Notes: a model not told the origin generated them from the sequence alone. A DNA stretch of 64,000 bases from Massilia varians (GCF_027923905.1 NZ_AP026966.1:1861001-1925000); one strand, 5' to 3'; shown: positions 12,436 to 21,956, counted from the stretch's first letter. Translations and numbers: made by a program.

Positions 12436-13176
12436 ATGACCGAGCACAACGATCCGAGCACTGCTCCATCCTCCGCTCCATCCGCAGCCCATGCGTTATC
12501 GGTCGACGCACCCCTCTTCAGCCGCGCCGCCTGGGCGCGGATCCTGCCTTTCGGCGCCTACATCTTCTTTATCATCCTCGGCGACATGCTCGAGCGGACC
12601 GGCCTGTCGCGCGCCGAGCTGCGCTGGCTCTACCCGGTGCAGATCGGCGTCGTCGCCGTCCTGCTGGCGGTGTTCTGGCGCCGCTACCACGAGCTGCGCG
12701 CGCCGCTGCCGGGCGCGGCGCAGCTGCTGGTGTCGGTGCTGGTCGGCATCGTGGTTCTGGTTCTCTGGATTAACCTGGACGCCCCCTGGATGACGGCGGG
12801 CGCGAGCCCCGGCTACGACCCGCGCACCAACGGCGAGCTCGACTGGCTCCTGATCGTGATCCGCATCGCCGGCGCGGCCCTGGTGGTGCCCGTCATGGAA
12901 GAACTGTTCTGGCGCTCCTTCGTCATGCGCTGGGTCGATGCCGCCGACTTCGAAGCGCTGGAGCCGGCGCGGGTCGGCATCAAGGGTTTCCTGGTATCGG
13001 TCGTCCTGTTTGGTTTCGAGCACAACCTGTGGCTGGCCGGCATCGTGGCCGGCGTCGCCTACAGTCTCCTTTACATGCGTCACCGCAACCTGTGGTCCGC
13101 GGTGATCGCCCACGCTGTCACCAATGGCCTGCTGGGCGCCTGGGTGGTATCGACCGGCAGCTGGGCCTTCTGGTAA
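12436..13176 (+). CDS. CPBP/CAAX-type intramembrane protease associated with exosortase loci
   Basis: This is a membrane protein of 246 residues with about six to seven hydrophobic segments. The CPBP (Abi/CAAX protease) motifs are present in order: EELFWRSFVMRW with the paired glutamates near 155-156, FGFEHN with His196, and a C-terminal HAVTN. It resembles the CAAX-prenyl-protease-related family that recurs in PEP-CTERM/exosortase genomes (described as TIGR03008). Bacteria do not generally prenylate proteins, so the substrate is unknown. It follows uup by 36 bases with an AAGGA ribosome-binding site and stands first in the exopolysaccharide locus. Confidence 0.85.
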   Translation: MTEHNDPSTAPSSAPSAAHALSVDAPLFSRAAWARILPFGAYIFFIILGDMLERTGLSRAELRWLYPVQIGVVAVLLAVFWRRYHELRAPLPGAAQLLVSVLVGIVVLVLWINLDAPWMTAGASPGYDPRTNGELDWLLIVIRIAGAALVVPVMEELFWRSFVMRWVDAADFEALEPARVGIKGFLVSVVLFGFEHNLWLAGIVAGVAYSLLYMRHRNLWSAVIAHAVTNGLLGAWVVSTGSWAFW

Positions 13177-13232
13177 TCCGCACGCGAAGCCTCACCACCT
13201 CAAGCGCAATGACCTCAGAAGAGACAAACAAC

Positions 13233-14456
13233 ATGAAGCCTTTACGCCACCCATCCCTCCGTCCGATCGCCTTGTTCATCGGCGCCATGTTCATGCTTCC
13301 GGCCCACCAGGCCGCCGCCCAGCAGCAGCCGGAAGAAGGCTTGAAGCTGTACGGCGGCATCGGCTGGGGCTACGACGACAACCTGCTGCGCGTGCCCGAC
13401 AACCGCCCGGCCTTCGGCGGCAAGCGCAGCGACCGCTGGCGCCAGGCCGAGGCTGGCGTCGTGTACAACAAGCGCATCAGCCGCCAGCGGGTGGCGGTGG
13501 TGGCCAAGGCCTCCAAGGTCGATTTCGACTTCTTCAAGCAGCTCGACTACGACGGCCGCGACCTGCAGGCCACCTGGTTCTGGGAACTCGGCAACAAGTT
13601 CGAAGGGCAGGCCGGCACCCTGTACGACCGCACGCTGGCCTCGTACACCGACTTCTTCAGCGACGAGCGCAACGTGCGCGAGCGCCGCCGCAAGTGGTTC
13701 GACGCCGGCTGGAAGATGCACCCGAGCTGGAAGCTGCGCACCGGCTTCACCAATGAGCGCTACGAATACGAACTGGTGCGCCAGCGCTGGAACAACCGCA
13801 CCGAGAAGACCTCCGAGGTCGAGCTGCTGTACCGGCCCAAGAGCGGCAGTTCGGTCGGCCTGGTGGCGCGCCGCATCAAGGGCGAGTACCCGTTCCGGCG
13901 CCCGACGACGATCGGCGTGCTGAACGACGACTTCACCCAGGACGAACTGAAAGTGCGCGTCAACTGGTACGCCACCGGTTCGACCAGCGTGCAGGCGCTG
14001 GCCGGCTACGTGCGGCGCGAACAGCCTTCGTTCGGCGAGGGCAAGACCAGCGGCTTCAACGGCCGCGTGAACGCCTATTACCAGCCGCGCGGCAAGGTGA
14101 CCTACAACGCTTCGCTGTGGCGCGAATTCGCCCCGATCGAAAGCACCATCGTCAGCTACACCCTGAACCGCGGCGCCAGCATCGGCGCCACCTGGCAGGC
14201 CACCGGCAAGATCAAGGTCGACGCCAACGCCGCCTACGAGCAGCGCGCCTACAACCCGCGCTCGGTCGCGGCAAGCGGGCTGTCCGACCTGGACGACTCC
14301 CTGAAGACGGCCAGCCTGCGCGCCACCTGGCAGGTCAAGCGCAAGATCGCGCTCTCGGCCGGCTGGCAATACCAGTCGCGCAGCGGTTCGCAGACGCTGA
14401 ACCTGGGCAAATTCGACGCCAACACCGTGATGGTGAACGCGAACGTGCTGTTCTGA
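13233..14456 (+). CDS. epsL: Exopolysaccharide outer-membrane beta-barrel protein, EpsL type
   Basis: The protein has 407 residues. A signal peptide (about 1-30, ending AHQAAA) precedes a chain of alternating amphipathic strands with repeated aromatic-x-aromatic ends, finishing in NVLF. This is the look of an outer-membrane barrel. YGGIGWGYDDNLLRV near the mature N-terminus is characteristic of the EpsL family of exosortase-linked eps loci. The ATG at 13233 is preferred because AGAAGAGA lies at a proper distance and the signal peptide begins there; an in-frame ATG at 13209 has no ribosome-binding site. It is likely part of the route by which the polymer crosses or attaches to the outer membrane. 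The exact role in the family is unproven. Confidence 0.85.
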   Translation: MKPLRHPSLRPIALFIGAMFMLPAHQAAAQQQPEEGLKLYGGIGWGYDDNLLRVPDNRPAFGGKRSDRWRQAEAGVVYNKRISRQRVAVVAKASKVDFDFFKQLDYDGRDLQATWFWELGNKFEGQAGTLYDRTLASYTDFFSDERNVRERRRKWFDAGWKMHPSWKLRTGFTNERYEYELVRQRWNNRTEKTSEVELLYRPKSGSSVGLVARRIKGEYPFRRPTTIGVLNDDFTQDELKVRVNWYATGSTSVQALAGYVRREQPSFGEGKTSGFNGRVNAYYQPRGKVTYNASLWREFAPIESTIVSYTLNRGASIGATWQATGKIKVDANAAYEQRAYNPRSVAASGLSDLDDSLKTASLRATWQVKRKIALSAGWQYQSRSGSQTLNLGKFDANTVMVNANVLF

Positions 14457-14475
14457 AGTACCCATGAAGTGACTT

Positions 14476-15858
14476 ATGACGGTCAACGACATTCCGATCA
14501 TCTCGTTTTTCCAGCGCGTGCTCGATCCCCTGATCATCATGGGGACCCTATACCTGGCCACGCTGTATTACCAGGAGCCGTTTTCCGGGTATTCGCTGGT
14601 GCTGATGATCCTGGCGTTCTTCATCTCGTCGTCGGTCTACCAGCACGTCGATCCCTACCGCACTTGGCGCAGCGGCCGCATGCTGGCCTATGCGCGCGAC
14701 ACGGTGTTCGGCTGGTGCCTGACCATCGCGGTGCTGTATTTCCTGGGGTCGGCCAGCGGCCTGAAGTACTTCTACGACGAGCGCGTGCTGCTGGCCTGGT
14801 TCATTGCCACGCCGGTGACGATCCTGGCCAGCCACCTGGCGGTGCGCAAGGCCACCGGCAGCCGCGACCGCAAGCGCGAAGTACGCTCGATCGTGGTGGT
14901 CGGGATCAACGACGTCGGCATCAAGTTCGCCAAGGTGTGCGGGCGCCACCCGAACCTGTTCATGGAAGTCTGCGGCTTCTTCGAGGATCGCAACGACGAG
15001 CGCCGTCCGAGCGAAATCGGGCATCCGGTGCTGGGCGGCATGGCCGACGTCTGCGCCTACGTGCGCCAGCACAACATCAAGATGATCTTCATTAGCCAGC
15101 CGATCTCGGCCCAGCCGCGCATCCGCAAGCTGATCGACGAACTGAAAGACACCACCGCCTCGGTCTATTTCCTGCCGGATGTCTACGTGTTCGACCTGAT
15201 GCAGGCCAGGTTCGACACCGTCGGCGGCATGCCCGTGATCGCGATCAGCGAGACCCCTTTCATGGGCTGGAACAGCGTGATCAAGCGCGGCAGCGACATC
15301 GTGATCGGCAGCATCATCCTGGTGCTGCTGGCGCCGCTGATGCTGGTCATCGCGATCGCCGTGAAGCTCACCTCGACAGGACCGGTGATCTTCCGCCAGC
15401 GCCGCTATGGCCTGTATGGCGAAGAAATCTACGTCTACAAATTCCGCTCGATGACCGTGACCGAGGATGGCCCGAACGTGGTGCAGGCGCAAAAGAACGA
15501 CCAGCGCGTGACCCCGATCGGCGGCTTCCTGCGGCGAACCTCGCTGGACGAACTGCCGCAGTTCATCAACGTGCTGCAGGGACGCATGAGCCTGGTCGGG
15601 CCGCGCCCCCACGCGGTGGCCCACAACGAGCAGTATCGCAAGCTGATCAAGGGCTACATGCTGCGCCACAAGGTGCGCCCCGGGATCACCGGCTGGGCCC
15701 AAGTGAACGGCCTGCGTGGCGAGACCGCAACGCTCGACAAGATGGAAGCGCGCATCCAGTACGACCTCGATTACCTGCGCAACTGGTCGCTGTGGCTCGA
15801 CCTGTGGATCATCATCAAGACGGTGAAAGTGGTGCTGACGCGCGAGAACGCTCACTGA
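14476..15858 (+). CDS. Undecaprenyl-phosphate glucose phosphotransferase (initiating sugar transferase)
   Basis: This is a membrane protein of 460 residues that should transfer a hexose-1-phosphate from a UDP-sugar to undecaprenyl phosphate, the first step of repeat-unit assembly. About four N-terminal membrane segments are followed by a CoA-binding-like Rossmann region (about 130-250). The catalytic bacterial sugar transferase domain starts at KRGSDIVIGS, with a re-entrant hydrophobic helix, FRQRRYG, YKFRSM, RRTSLDELPQ and SLVGPRPHAV. It ends in the conserved RPGITGWAQV and YDLDYLRNWS motifs. The layout is that of WcaJ/EpsB-type polyprenyl glycosylphosphotransferases. Glucose as the first sugar is the usual family assignment and is not proven here. 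Confidence 0.92.
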   Translation: MTVNDIPIISFFQRVLDPLIIMGTLYLATLYYQEPFSGYSLVLMILAFFISSSVYQHVDPYRTWRSGRMLAYARDTVFGWCLTIAVLYFLGSASGLKYFYDERVLLAWFIATPVTILASHLAVRKATGSRDRKREVRSIVVVGINDVGIKFAKVCGRHPNLFMEVCGFFEDRNDERRPSEIGHPVLGGMADVCAYVRQHNIKMIFISQPISAQPRIRKLIDELKDTTASVYFLPDVYVFDLMQARFDTVGGMPVIAISETPFMGWNSVIKRGSDIVIGSIILVLLAPLMLVIAIAVKLTSTGPVIFRQRRYGLYGEEIYVYKFRSMTVTEDGPNVVQAQKNDQRVTPIGGFLRRTSLDELPQFINVLQGRMSLVGPRPHAVAHNEQYRKLIKGYMLRHKVRPGITGWAQVNGLRGETATLDKMEARIQYDLDYLRNWSLWLDLWIIIKTVKVVLTRENAH

Positions 15859-16133
15859 GCACGGATTGAACCCGGCGTTGCGGCGGGCATCGAATAGCAG
15901 GATGATGGACGGATCGGCGTCAGCACTAAATGATATTAATTGCGCTCAATATGCGCTTATTTACCGGTGAAAACACTTTAAATTCAGATTGGCAAGTATT
16001 CGCTTAAGGTCAACTTAAAATTGACGCGCACGATTGGACGCTTGCTTGCATGACCACACGAGCTGCGTAGAATCGTTGATGAGTTTGCAACTGTCGGGGC
16101 CGGTGTTTGCCTGGTTCCGTGAGGGAAAACAAT
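15859..16133. other. AT-rich non-coding region before gmd
   Basis: There are 275 bases without a credible gene, clearly richer in A+T than the surroundings. It contains GTCAA-N7-TTGAC at 16009-16025 (5-bp arms) and a possible promoter further down (16046-16073). It probably holds the regulatory region of the gmd-fcl pair or of the whole downstream eps block. Confidence 0.6.
16046..16073 (+). promoter_or_regulatory. Putative sigma-70 promoter of gmd-fcl
   Basis: TTGCAT (16046-16051) and TAGAAT (16068-16073) are spaced by 16 bases, and the -10 matches consensus at five of six positions. The predicted start would leave a leader of about 50 bases before the gmd ATG, which has a GAGGGA ribosome-binding site at 16121. 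Confidence 0.4.
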
Positions 16134-17249
16134 ATGAAGAAAGCACTGATTACCGGCGTCACCGGCCAGGATGGTTCCTACCTGGCGGAGCTGCTGCTCG
16201 AAAAAGGCTACGAGGTCCACGGCATCAAGCGCCGCGCCTCTCTGTTCAACACCGGGCGCATCGACCACATCTACCAGGATCCGCACGCCGACAATCCGCG
16301 TTTTTTTCTCCACTATGGCGACCTCACCGATACCTCCAACCTGACCCGCATCCTGCAGCAGGTGCAGCCGGACGAGGTCTACAACCTGGGCGCGATGAGC
16401 CACGTGGCCGTCTCCTTCGAGTCGCCCGAGTACACCGCCGACGTCGACGGCATCGGCACCCTGCGCCTGCTGGAAGCGATCCGCTTCCTGGGGCTGGAAA
16501 AGAAGACCCGTTTCTACCAGGCCTCGACCTCCGAGCTGTATGGCCTGGTCCAGGAGATCCCGCAGCGCGAGAGCACGCCTTTCTATCCGCGCAGCCCGTA
16601 CGCGGTGGCCAAGCTGTACGCCTACTGGATCACGGTGAACTACCGCGAGGCCTACGGCATGTACGCCTGCAACGGCATCCTGTTCAACCACGAATCGCCG
16701 CGCCGCGGCGAGACCTTCGTCACCCGCAAGATCACCCGCGCCCTGGCCAACATCGCCCAGGGCCTCGAGCCCCAGCTCTTCCTCGGTAACCTCGATGCGC
16801 TGCGCGACTGGGGCCATGCCCGCGACTACGTCCACATGCAGTGGCTGATGCTGCAGCAGGACAAGCCCGAAGACTTCGTGATCGCCACCGGGCGCCAGTA
16901 TGCGGTGCGCGATTTCGTCGAGATCGCCGCACGCGAGCTCGGCATCGAGATCGCCTGGCAAGGGCAGGGCGTCGAGGAGCGCGGCCTGGTGGCGTCCGTC
17001 CGCGGCGAGAAGGCGCCGGGCGTGGTGGTGGGCCAGCCGATCGTGGCGGTGGACCCGCAATATTTCCGTCCGACCGAGGTCGAGACCCTGCTGGGCGACC
17101 CGAGCCGTGCGCGCGAGTGCCTCGGCTGGATACCTTCGACCAGTTTCGAAGCGATGGTGCAGGAGATGGTGGCGCACGACCTGGACACGGCGCGCCGCCA
17201 CAAGCTGCTCGCATCGCATGGCTACAACGTTGCACTTTCACTGGAGTAA
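16134..17249 (+). CDS. gmd: GDP-mannose 4,6-dehydratase
   Basis: This short-chain dehydrogenase has 371 residues and converts GDP-D-mannose to GDP-4-keto-6-deoxy-D-mannose, the first step to GDP-L-fucose. The NADP-binding motif [14 protein letters not shown] is at the N-terminus, with [11 protein letters not shown] after the second strand. The catalytic region includes the STSELYG serine segment and the [12 protein letters not shown] tyrosine-lysine pair. [16 protein letters not shown] and the C-terminal [21 protein letters not shown] are hallmarks of Gmd. The start is ATG 16134 with GAGGGA upstream. The next gene, fcl, begins two bases after the stop, so the pathway pair is co-translated. 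Substrate would come from manC at the far end of the locus. Confidence 0.97.
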   Translation: MKKALITGVTGQDGSYLAELLLEKGYEVHGIKRRASLFNTGRIDHIYQDPHADNPRFFLHYGDLTDTSNLTRILQQVQPDEVYNLGAMSHVAVSFESPEYTADVDGIGTLRLLEAIRFLGLEKKTRFYQASTSELYGLVQEIPQRESTPFYPRSPYAVAKLYAYWITVNYREAYGMYACNGILFNHESPRRGETFVTRKITRALANIAQGLEPQLFLGNLDALRDWGHARDYVHMQWLMLQQDKPEDFVIATGRQYAVRDFVEIAARELGIEIAWQGQGVEERGLVASVRGEKAPGVVVGQPIVAVDPQYFRPTEVETLLGDPSRARECLGWIPSTSFEAMVQEMVAHDLDTARRHKLLASHGYNVALSLE

Positions 17250-17251
17250 GC

Positions 17252-18289
17252 GTGTCGAATAATCAGCCTCGTATCTATGTCGCCGGCCATCGTGGCCTGG
17301 TCGGCTCCGCCATCGTGCGCGTCCTGCGCGCTCAAGGACACACCGACATCGTCACCCGTACCCATGCCGAACTGGAACTCACCGACCAGGCACAGGTACG
17401 CGAATTCTTCCGTACCGAACAGATCGACCAGGTCTACCTGGCCGCGGCCAAGGTGGGCGGCATCCACGCCAACAATACCTATCCGGCCGAATTTATCTAC
17501 GACAACATGATGGTGCAGGCCAATGTCGTGCATGAAGCATGGCGCGCCGGCGTCCAGAAGCTGCTGTTCCTCGGGTCCTCCTGCATCTATCCACGCCTGG
17601 CGGCCCAGCCGATCCGCGAGGAATACCTGATGAACGGCATCCTCGAGCCGACCAACGAACCCTATGCCATGGCCAAGATTGCCGGCATCAAGCTGTGCGA
17701 GAGCTACAACCGCCAGTACGGCACCGACTACCGCAGCGTGATGCCGACCAATCTGTACGGCCCGGGCGACAACTATCACCCGGAAAACAGCCACGTGATC
17801 CCGGCCCTGCTGCGCCGCTTCCACGAAGCGCGCGAAAACAATGCGCCGGAAGTGGTGATCTGGGGCAGCGGCAAGCCGATGCGCGAGTTCCTGTACGTGG
17901 ACGACATGGCCTCCGCCAGCGTCTACGTGATGAATCTGCCGATTGACGTGTATGCGGCCAACACCGACCCGATGCATTCGCACATCAACGTCGGCACCGG
18001 CCAGGACGTCACCATCGCCGAGCTGGCCCGGCTGGTGGGCGAGACCGTGGGCTACCGCGGCCGCATCGTGTTCGATGCCGGCAAGCCGGACGGTACGCCG
18101 CGCAAGCTGCTCGACGTATCCAAGCTGGCCGCGCTCGGCTGGCGCGCCAGCACGCCGCTGCAGGAAGGCCTGCGCCGTGCCTACGACGCCTTCGTCGCCG
18201 AGCAGGAAGCGGAAGAGGCCGGTCCGCAGGACGTGCCGGCCCAACTGCTGGGACGCCCGGGAGCCGGTGCGGCACGGGCTGTGGCATGA
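17252..18289 (+). CDS. fcl: GDP-L-fucose synthase
   Basis: This NADPH-dependent epimerase/reductase has 345 residues and converts GDP-4-keto-6-deoxy-mannose to GDP-L-fucose. The nucleotide-binding motif [12 protein letters not shown] is near the N-terminus. [18 protein letters not shown] and the catalytic [13 protein letters not shown] (Tyr-x3-Lys) follow, then [19 protein letters not shown], all typical of Fcl/WcaG. Translation starts at GTG 17252, with GGAG in the end of gmd as ribosome-binding site. The C-terminus carries about 35 extra low-complexity residues. Gmd plus Fcl indicates that the exopolysaccharide (or another glycan) contains L-fucose. Confidence 0.95.
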   Translation: MSNNQPRIYVAGHRGLVGSAIVRVLRAQGHTDIVTRTHAELELTDQAQVREFFRTEQIDQVYLAAAKVGGIHANNTYPAEFIYDNMMVQANVVHEAWRAGVQKLLFLGSSCIYPRLAAQPIREEYLMNGILEPTNEPYAMAKIAGIKLCESYNRQYGTDYRSVMPTNLYGPGDNYHPENSHVIPALLRRFHEARENNAPEVVIWGSGKPMREFLYVDDMASASVYVMNLPIDVYAANTDPMHSHINVGTGQDVTIAELARLVGETVGYRGRIVFDAGKPDGTPRKLLDVSKLAALGWRASTPLQEGLRRAYDAFVAEQEAEEAGPQDVPAQLLGRPGAGAARAVA

Positions 18290-18458
18290 AGCGCGCAACA
18301 TGTCGCGGTAGCAGTTTGTTAATTGACGAACAGAGGGCGAATCGTGCGGAACCCAGAATGGATGAGTCCTGAACCTGCTCCGTGATCCGGGGCAGTTTAC
18401 GAATAACAAAAGGAACACGCGGCGGGCTCGCCCGCTAACCAACGTCGAGGAAACTATC

Positions 18459-19523
18459 TTGAAAACCTTCCATTTGGCAGCCAAACCCACTTCCTTCCCA
18501 AGCCCCAGGCGCCTGCTGTCCGCGGCGGCGCTGGTGTTGTGCGCGACGACCCTGGCCGCTTGCAGCAAGGATGAAGCACCCAAGGAGTCGAAGCCCGGCC
18601 AGGCCCTGGCCAGCGTCAACGGCGAAGAGATCACTGTCCTGCAGCTCAACGAGGAGCTGCAGCGCCTGGGCGTCGGCGCCCAGCAGCAGCAGACGGCCGG
18701 CAAGCAGGTCTTGCAGGCCCTGATCGACCGTGAACTGCTGGAGGGCGAGGCTGCCAAGGAAAAGCTCGACCGTGATCCGAAGGTGATGCAGGCCATCGAA
18801 CGGGCGCGCTCGCTGATCATCGCCCAGGCCTACATGCAAAAGCGCATCGGCGAGCCGCAGCGTCCCTCGCAGGCCGAAGTGGAAGACTATTTCAACAAGA
18901 ACCCGCAGTTCTTCAGCAACCGCAAGCAGTTCGCCATGAACGAGCTGATCCTCGCGGCCAGCGACCTGACCCCGGAAGTGCGCGCCGCCGCCGACAGCGC
19001 CAAGTCGCTGGAAGAAGTGGCCGTGTTCCTCGACGCGCGCAACATCAAGTACGGCCGCGCCCAGGTCACGCGCAGCACCGCCGACCTGAACGCGCAGCTG
19101 TCGGCCAAGCTGCTGTCGATGCAGAAGGGCCAGTTGTTCGCGGTGAAGGAAGGCGACCGCGCCATGCTGATCTCGATCGCCGAAGTGCGCGACGCGCCGG
19201 TCACGCTGGCCATCGCCGCGCCGCAGATCACCCAATACCTGATGAACAAGAAGAACAAGGAACTGGCCGCCGCCGAGATCCAGCGCCTGCGCGGCACCGC
19301 CAAGATCGCGTACCTGAACAAGGAATACGAGCCCAACCCGAACGCTCCGGCGGGCGGCGCCCCGGCGGCGCTGGCGGCGGGTACGCCAGCCGGCGCGGTG
19401 GAGCCAGGCGCGACCGCCGTGGCAACGGCGCCGGCCGGCCAGTCCTCGATCGCGCCGCCAGCCGACACCGGCCCTGCGACCGACAAGTCGGCGCTCGAAC
19501 GCGGCGTGGCCGGCCTGAAGTAA
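18459..19523 (+). CDS. epsD: EpsD-type peptidyl-prolyl cis-trans isomerase lipoprotein
   Basis: The protein has 354 residues. A signal sequence ends in the lipobox LAAC, so it is probably a periplasm-facing lipoprotein. The chaperone-like N-terminal helices (NGEEITVLQLNEELQ, ALIDRELLEGEAAKEKLDRDP) are followed by a degenerate parvulin-like domain, as in SurA/EpsD proteins. The last 60 residues are an Ala/Pro/Thr-rich tail. It starts at TTG 18459, eight bases after CGAGG; no ATG gives the full signal peptide. The family lies in exosortase-type eps loci next to the export proteins, where it probably helps fold an outer-membrane partner. The upstream 169 bases hold a small GCGGGC-TC-GCCCGC hairpin at 18422-18435. 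Confidence 0.85.
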   Translation: MKTFHLAAKPTSFPSPRRLLSAAALVLCATTLAACSKDEAPKESKPGQALASVNGEEITVLQLNEELQRLGVGAQQQQTAGKQVLQALIDRELLEGEAAKEKLDRDPKVMQAIERARSLIIAQAYMQKRIGEPQRPSQAEVEDYFNKNPQFFSNRKQFAMNELILAASDLTPEVRAAADSAKSLEEVAVFLDARNIKYGRAQVTRSTADLNAQLSAKLLSMQKGQLFAVKEGDRAMLISIAEVRDAPVTLAIAAPQITQYLMNKKNKELAAAEIQRLRGTAKIAYLNKEYEPNPNAPAGGAPAALAAGTPAGAVEPGATAVATAPAGQSSIAPPADTGPATDKSALERGVAGLK

Positions 19524-19570
19524 TCCGCATCATCGACTCATCGACCCAAAAACAAATAGAAGGAGCAATC

Positions 19571-20359
19571 ATGAAACGATTCGTCAAGTGGATGATGGCC
19601 ACCGCGCTCGTGCTGAGCATGGGTGTCGCCGCTGCCGCCGAGGTGCTGCTGGGACCGGGCGACGTGGTCAAGCTGTCGGTCTACGGCAGCCCCGACCTCT
19701 CGCTCGAGACCCGCGTCAGCGAAAGCGGCAACATCACCTTCCCGCTGCTGGGGCAGGTCGCGGTGGGCGGCCTGTCGGTCGCCGCGGCCGAGAAGAAGAT
19801 CGGCGACATGCTCGAGAAGGGCGGCTACCTCAAGAAGGCCCAGGTCAACATGCTGGTGACCACCCTGGCCAGCCAGCAGGTGTCGGTGCTGGGCTATGTG
19901 AACCGTCCGGGCCGCTACGCGGTGGAGGGGCGCCGCAAGGTGCTCGACCTGCTGGCCATGGCCGGCGGCATCCACGGCGACGGCGGCGACATCATCAACC
20001 TGGTGCGCACCCGCGACGGCAACACCACGCGCGAGACCATCGACGTGGTCGACATGGTCCGCAAGGGCGAGCTGAACAAGGATTACGAAGTGGCCGGCGG
20101 CGACATCATCTATGTCGAGCGCGCCCCGCGCGCCTACGTCACCGGCGAAGTCCAGCGTCCGGGACCGTTCCGCCTCGAGCGCGGCATGACCGTGCAGCAG
20201 GCCGTTTCGGCCGGCGGTGGCCTGAGCATGCGTGGCAGCAATAACGGCATGAAAGTTACCCGCAAGGATGGCAATGGCAACCCGGTGACGATTGATGTCA
20301 AGGCAAGCGATCCCGTACAAGTGGACGATGTCATCGTCGTCCGCGAGTCCTGGTTCTGA
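19571..20359 (+). CDS. epsE: Polysaccharide export protein EpsE (Wza/OPX family)
   Basis: This periplasmic/outer-membrane export protein has 262 residues. A signal peptide ends near MGVAAAAE; no lipobox cysteine is present, unlike classical Wza. The polysaccharide export domain (about 25-100) begins LLGPGDVVKLSVYGSPDL and contains FPLLGQVAVGGLS. Two SLBB-like repeats follow (VSVLGYVNRPGRY and AYVTGEVQRPGPF). A strong AGAAGGAGC ribosome-binding site precedes the ATG. It should form the outer-membrane secretion channel with EpsF and EpsG as inner-membrane partners. A REPIN-like repeat separates it from epsF. Confidence 0.93.
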   Translation: MKRFVKWMMATALVLSMGVAAAAEVLLGPGDVVKLSVYGSPDLSLETRVSESGNITFPLLGQVAVGGLSVAAAEKKIGDMLEKGGYLKKAQVNMLVTTLASQQVSVLGYVNRPGRYAVEGRRKVLDLLAMAGGIHGDGGDIINLVRTRDGNTTRETIDVVDMVRKGELNKDYEVAGGDIIYVERAPRAYVTGEVQRPGPFRLERGMTVQQAVSAGGGLSMRGSNNGMKVTRKDGNGNPVTIDVKASDPVQVDDVIVVRESWF

Positions 20360-20368
20360 CGTTGGTTT

Positions 20369-20400
20369 ACGTAGCGTGGGCGGCTCAGCCGCCCACGCGG
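20369..20400 (+). repeat. REP-like palindrome, copy 1
   Basis: The sequence starts ACGTAGCGTGGGCGG. Its core at 20374-20398 is a perfect hairpin with 12-bp arms around a single C. It resembles the widespread GTAGGGTGGGC...GCCCACGCGG extragenic palindromes. It lies ten bases after the epsE stop, and a second copy in opposite orientation follows at 20450-20480. Confidence 0.8.
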
Positions 20401-20449
20401 TCAAATCACGGTACTGCAGCCTGCGCGGCTATTCATTATCCGACTATCA

Positions 20450-20480
20450 CCGCGTGGGCGGGGAACCCGCCCACCCTACG
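20450..20480 (-). repeat. REP-like palindrome, copy 2 (inverted relative to copy 1)
   Basis: Read on the minus strand this begins CGTAGGGTGGGCGGG and ends CCCACGCGG, the same layout as copy 1. The hairpin arms are GTGGGCGGG (20454-20462) and CCCGCCCAC (20466-20474) around a GAA loop. Two REP units in inverted orientation about 50 bases apart make a REPIN-type unit. Confidence 0.8.
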
Positions 20481-20549
20481 AAACGCTGTTTAAAGCTTCA
20501 CCCGTTTTGTCCACCCCGCTGTCAAGGCATCTGATGCAAAGGTAAGGCC

Positions 20550-21956
20550 ATGAACGTTCATCAATTCCTGCTGATCCTGCTTGCCAGGAAGAAGATCATC
20601 CTGGGGACCCTGCTGGTCACCGTCCTGCTCGCGCTGGGCTGGAGCCTGATCCAGCAGAAGACCTACAAGGCAACCGCATCCGTGCTGTTGAACTACAAGG
20701 GCGTGGACCCGGTCAGCGGACTTACCATGCCCGGCAACCTGATGCCGGGCTATATGGCCACCCAGATGGACATCATCACCAGCAAGAACGTGGCGCTGCG
20801 GGTAGTCGATTCGCTGCGCCTGGCTTCCAGCCCGGCCGTGCAGGCCCAGTGGCGCGAAGCCAGCGAAGGCAAGGGCACGGTGCGCGACTGGCTGGCCGAC
20901 CTGCTGCTGAAGAAGCTCGAGATCATGCCTTCGCGCGAATCGAGCGTGGTCGAGATCAGCTTCAAGGGTGCCGACCCGGCCTTCGCCGCCGCCGTCGCGA
21001 ATGCCTTCGCCGACGAATACCAGAAGATCAGCGTCCAGCTCAAGACCGAGCCGGCCAAGAAGGCCTCGTCCTATTTCAACGAACAGACCAAGCAGCTGCG
21101 CGACAACCTGGAAGCCGCACAGGCGCGCCTGTCGAAATACCAGCAGGAGAAGGGCATCGTCAGCCTCGACAACAACCGGGTGGACGTCGAGCTGTCGCGC
21201 CTGAGCGACCTGTCGGCCCAGCTGGTCGCGGCCCAGACCCAGGCCATGGAAGCCAGCTCGCGCGAACGCATGGCCACTGGGGTCGGCTCGCCCGACGTCG
21301 CCAACAACGCCCTGGTGCAGAGCCTGCGCGTGAGCCTGGCGAGCGGCGAGGCCAAGCTGGCCGAAGCGGCCTCGCGCTACGGCCGCAACCACCCGGCCTA
21401 CCAGTCGGCCCAGGCCGAGGTGAGCAAGATGCGCGCCGAACTGAATGCCGCGCTGGGCAGCGTGTCGAAGAGCGTGGGCGCCAATGCCCAGGTCTACCGC
21501 CAGCGCGAGGCCGAGCTGCGCGCCGAACTGGCCGCCCAGAAGACCCGCGTGCTCGAGCTGAACCGCACCCGCGACGAACTCGGCGTGCTGCTGAAAGACC
21601 TCGACAGCGCCCAGCGCGCGTTCGACGCCGCCAGCAACCGCTTCTCGCAGACCCGTATCGAGGCCCAGGCCGAGCAGTCCGACATCTCGATCCTGAACCC
21701 GGCGGTGCCGCCGACCGCGCCCTCGGGCCCGCGCGTGCTGCTCAACACCCTGGTGTCGATCCTGCTGGGCACCATCCTCGGCGTCGGCCTGGCCCTGCTG
21801 CTGGAGCTGATCAACCGTCCGGTCCGCTCGACCGGCGACGTCAAGGACATGCTGGGCATCCCGGTGCTCGGCACCATCGAATGGCGCATGAAGCGTCCGC
21901 GCAGCGGCGGCATCCGCGCGCTGATGACCCCGCGCCGCCTGCTGCGCCTGAACTGA
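20550..21956 (+). CDS. epsF: Chain-length determinant protein EpsF (Wzz/PCP family)
   Basis: This inner-membrane polysaccharide co-polymerase has 468 residues. Membrane segments lie near 13-33 (ILGTLLVTVLLALGWSLI) and near 395-415 (LVSILLGTILGVGLALLLEL). They flank a large periplasmic part with long coiled-coil stretches, for example around KKASSYFNEQTKQLRDNLE and from about 270 to 350. The proline-rich segment NPAVPPTAPSGPR before TM2 is the usual PCP signature. The short cytoplasmic tail (RSTGDVKDMLGIPVLGTI) should contact EpsG. An AGGTAAGGCC region precedes the ATG. It regulates chain length and export. Confidence 0.92.
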   Translation: MNVHQFLLILLARKKIILGTLLVTVLLALGWSLIQQKTYKATASVLLNYKGVDPVSGLTMPGNLMPGYMATQMDIITSKNVALRVVDSLRLASSPAVQAQWREASEGKGTVRDWLADLLLKKLEIMPSRESSVVEISFKGADPAFAAAVANAFADEYQKISVQLKTEPAKKASSYFNEQTKQLRDNLEAAQARLSKYQQEKGIVSLDNNRVDVELSRLSDLSAQLVAAQTQAMEASSRERMATGVGSPDVANNALVQSLRVSLASGEAKLAEAASRYGRNHPAYQSAQAEVSKMRAELNAALGSVSKSVGANAQVYRQREAELRAELAAQKTRVLELNRTRDELGVLLKDLDSAQRAFDAASNRFSQTRIEAQAEQSDISILNPAVPPTAPSGPRVLLNTLVSILLGTILGVGLALLLELINRPVRSTGDVKDMLGIPVLGTIEWRMKRPRSGGIRALMTPRRLLRLN

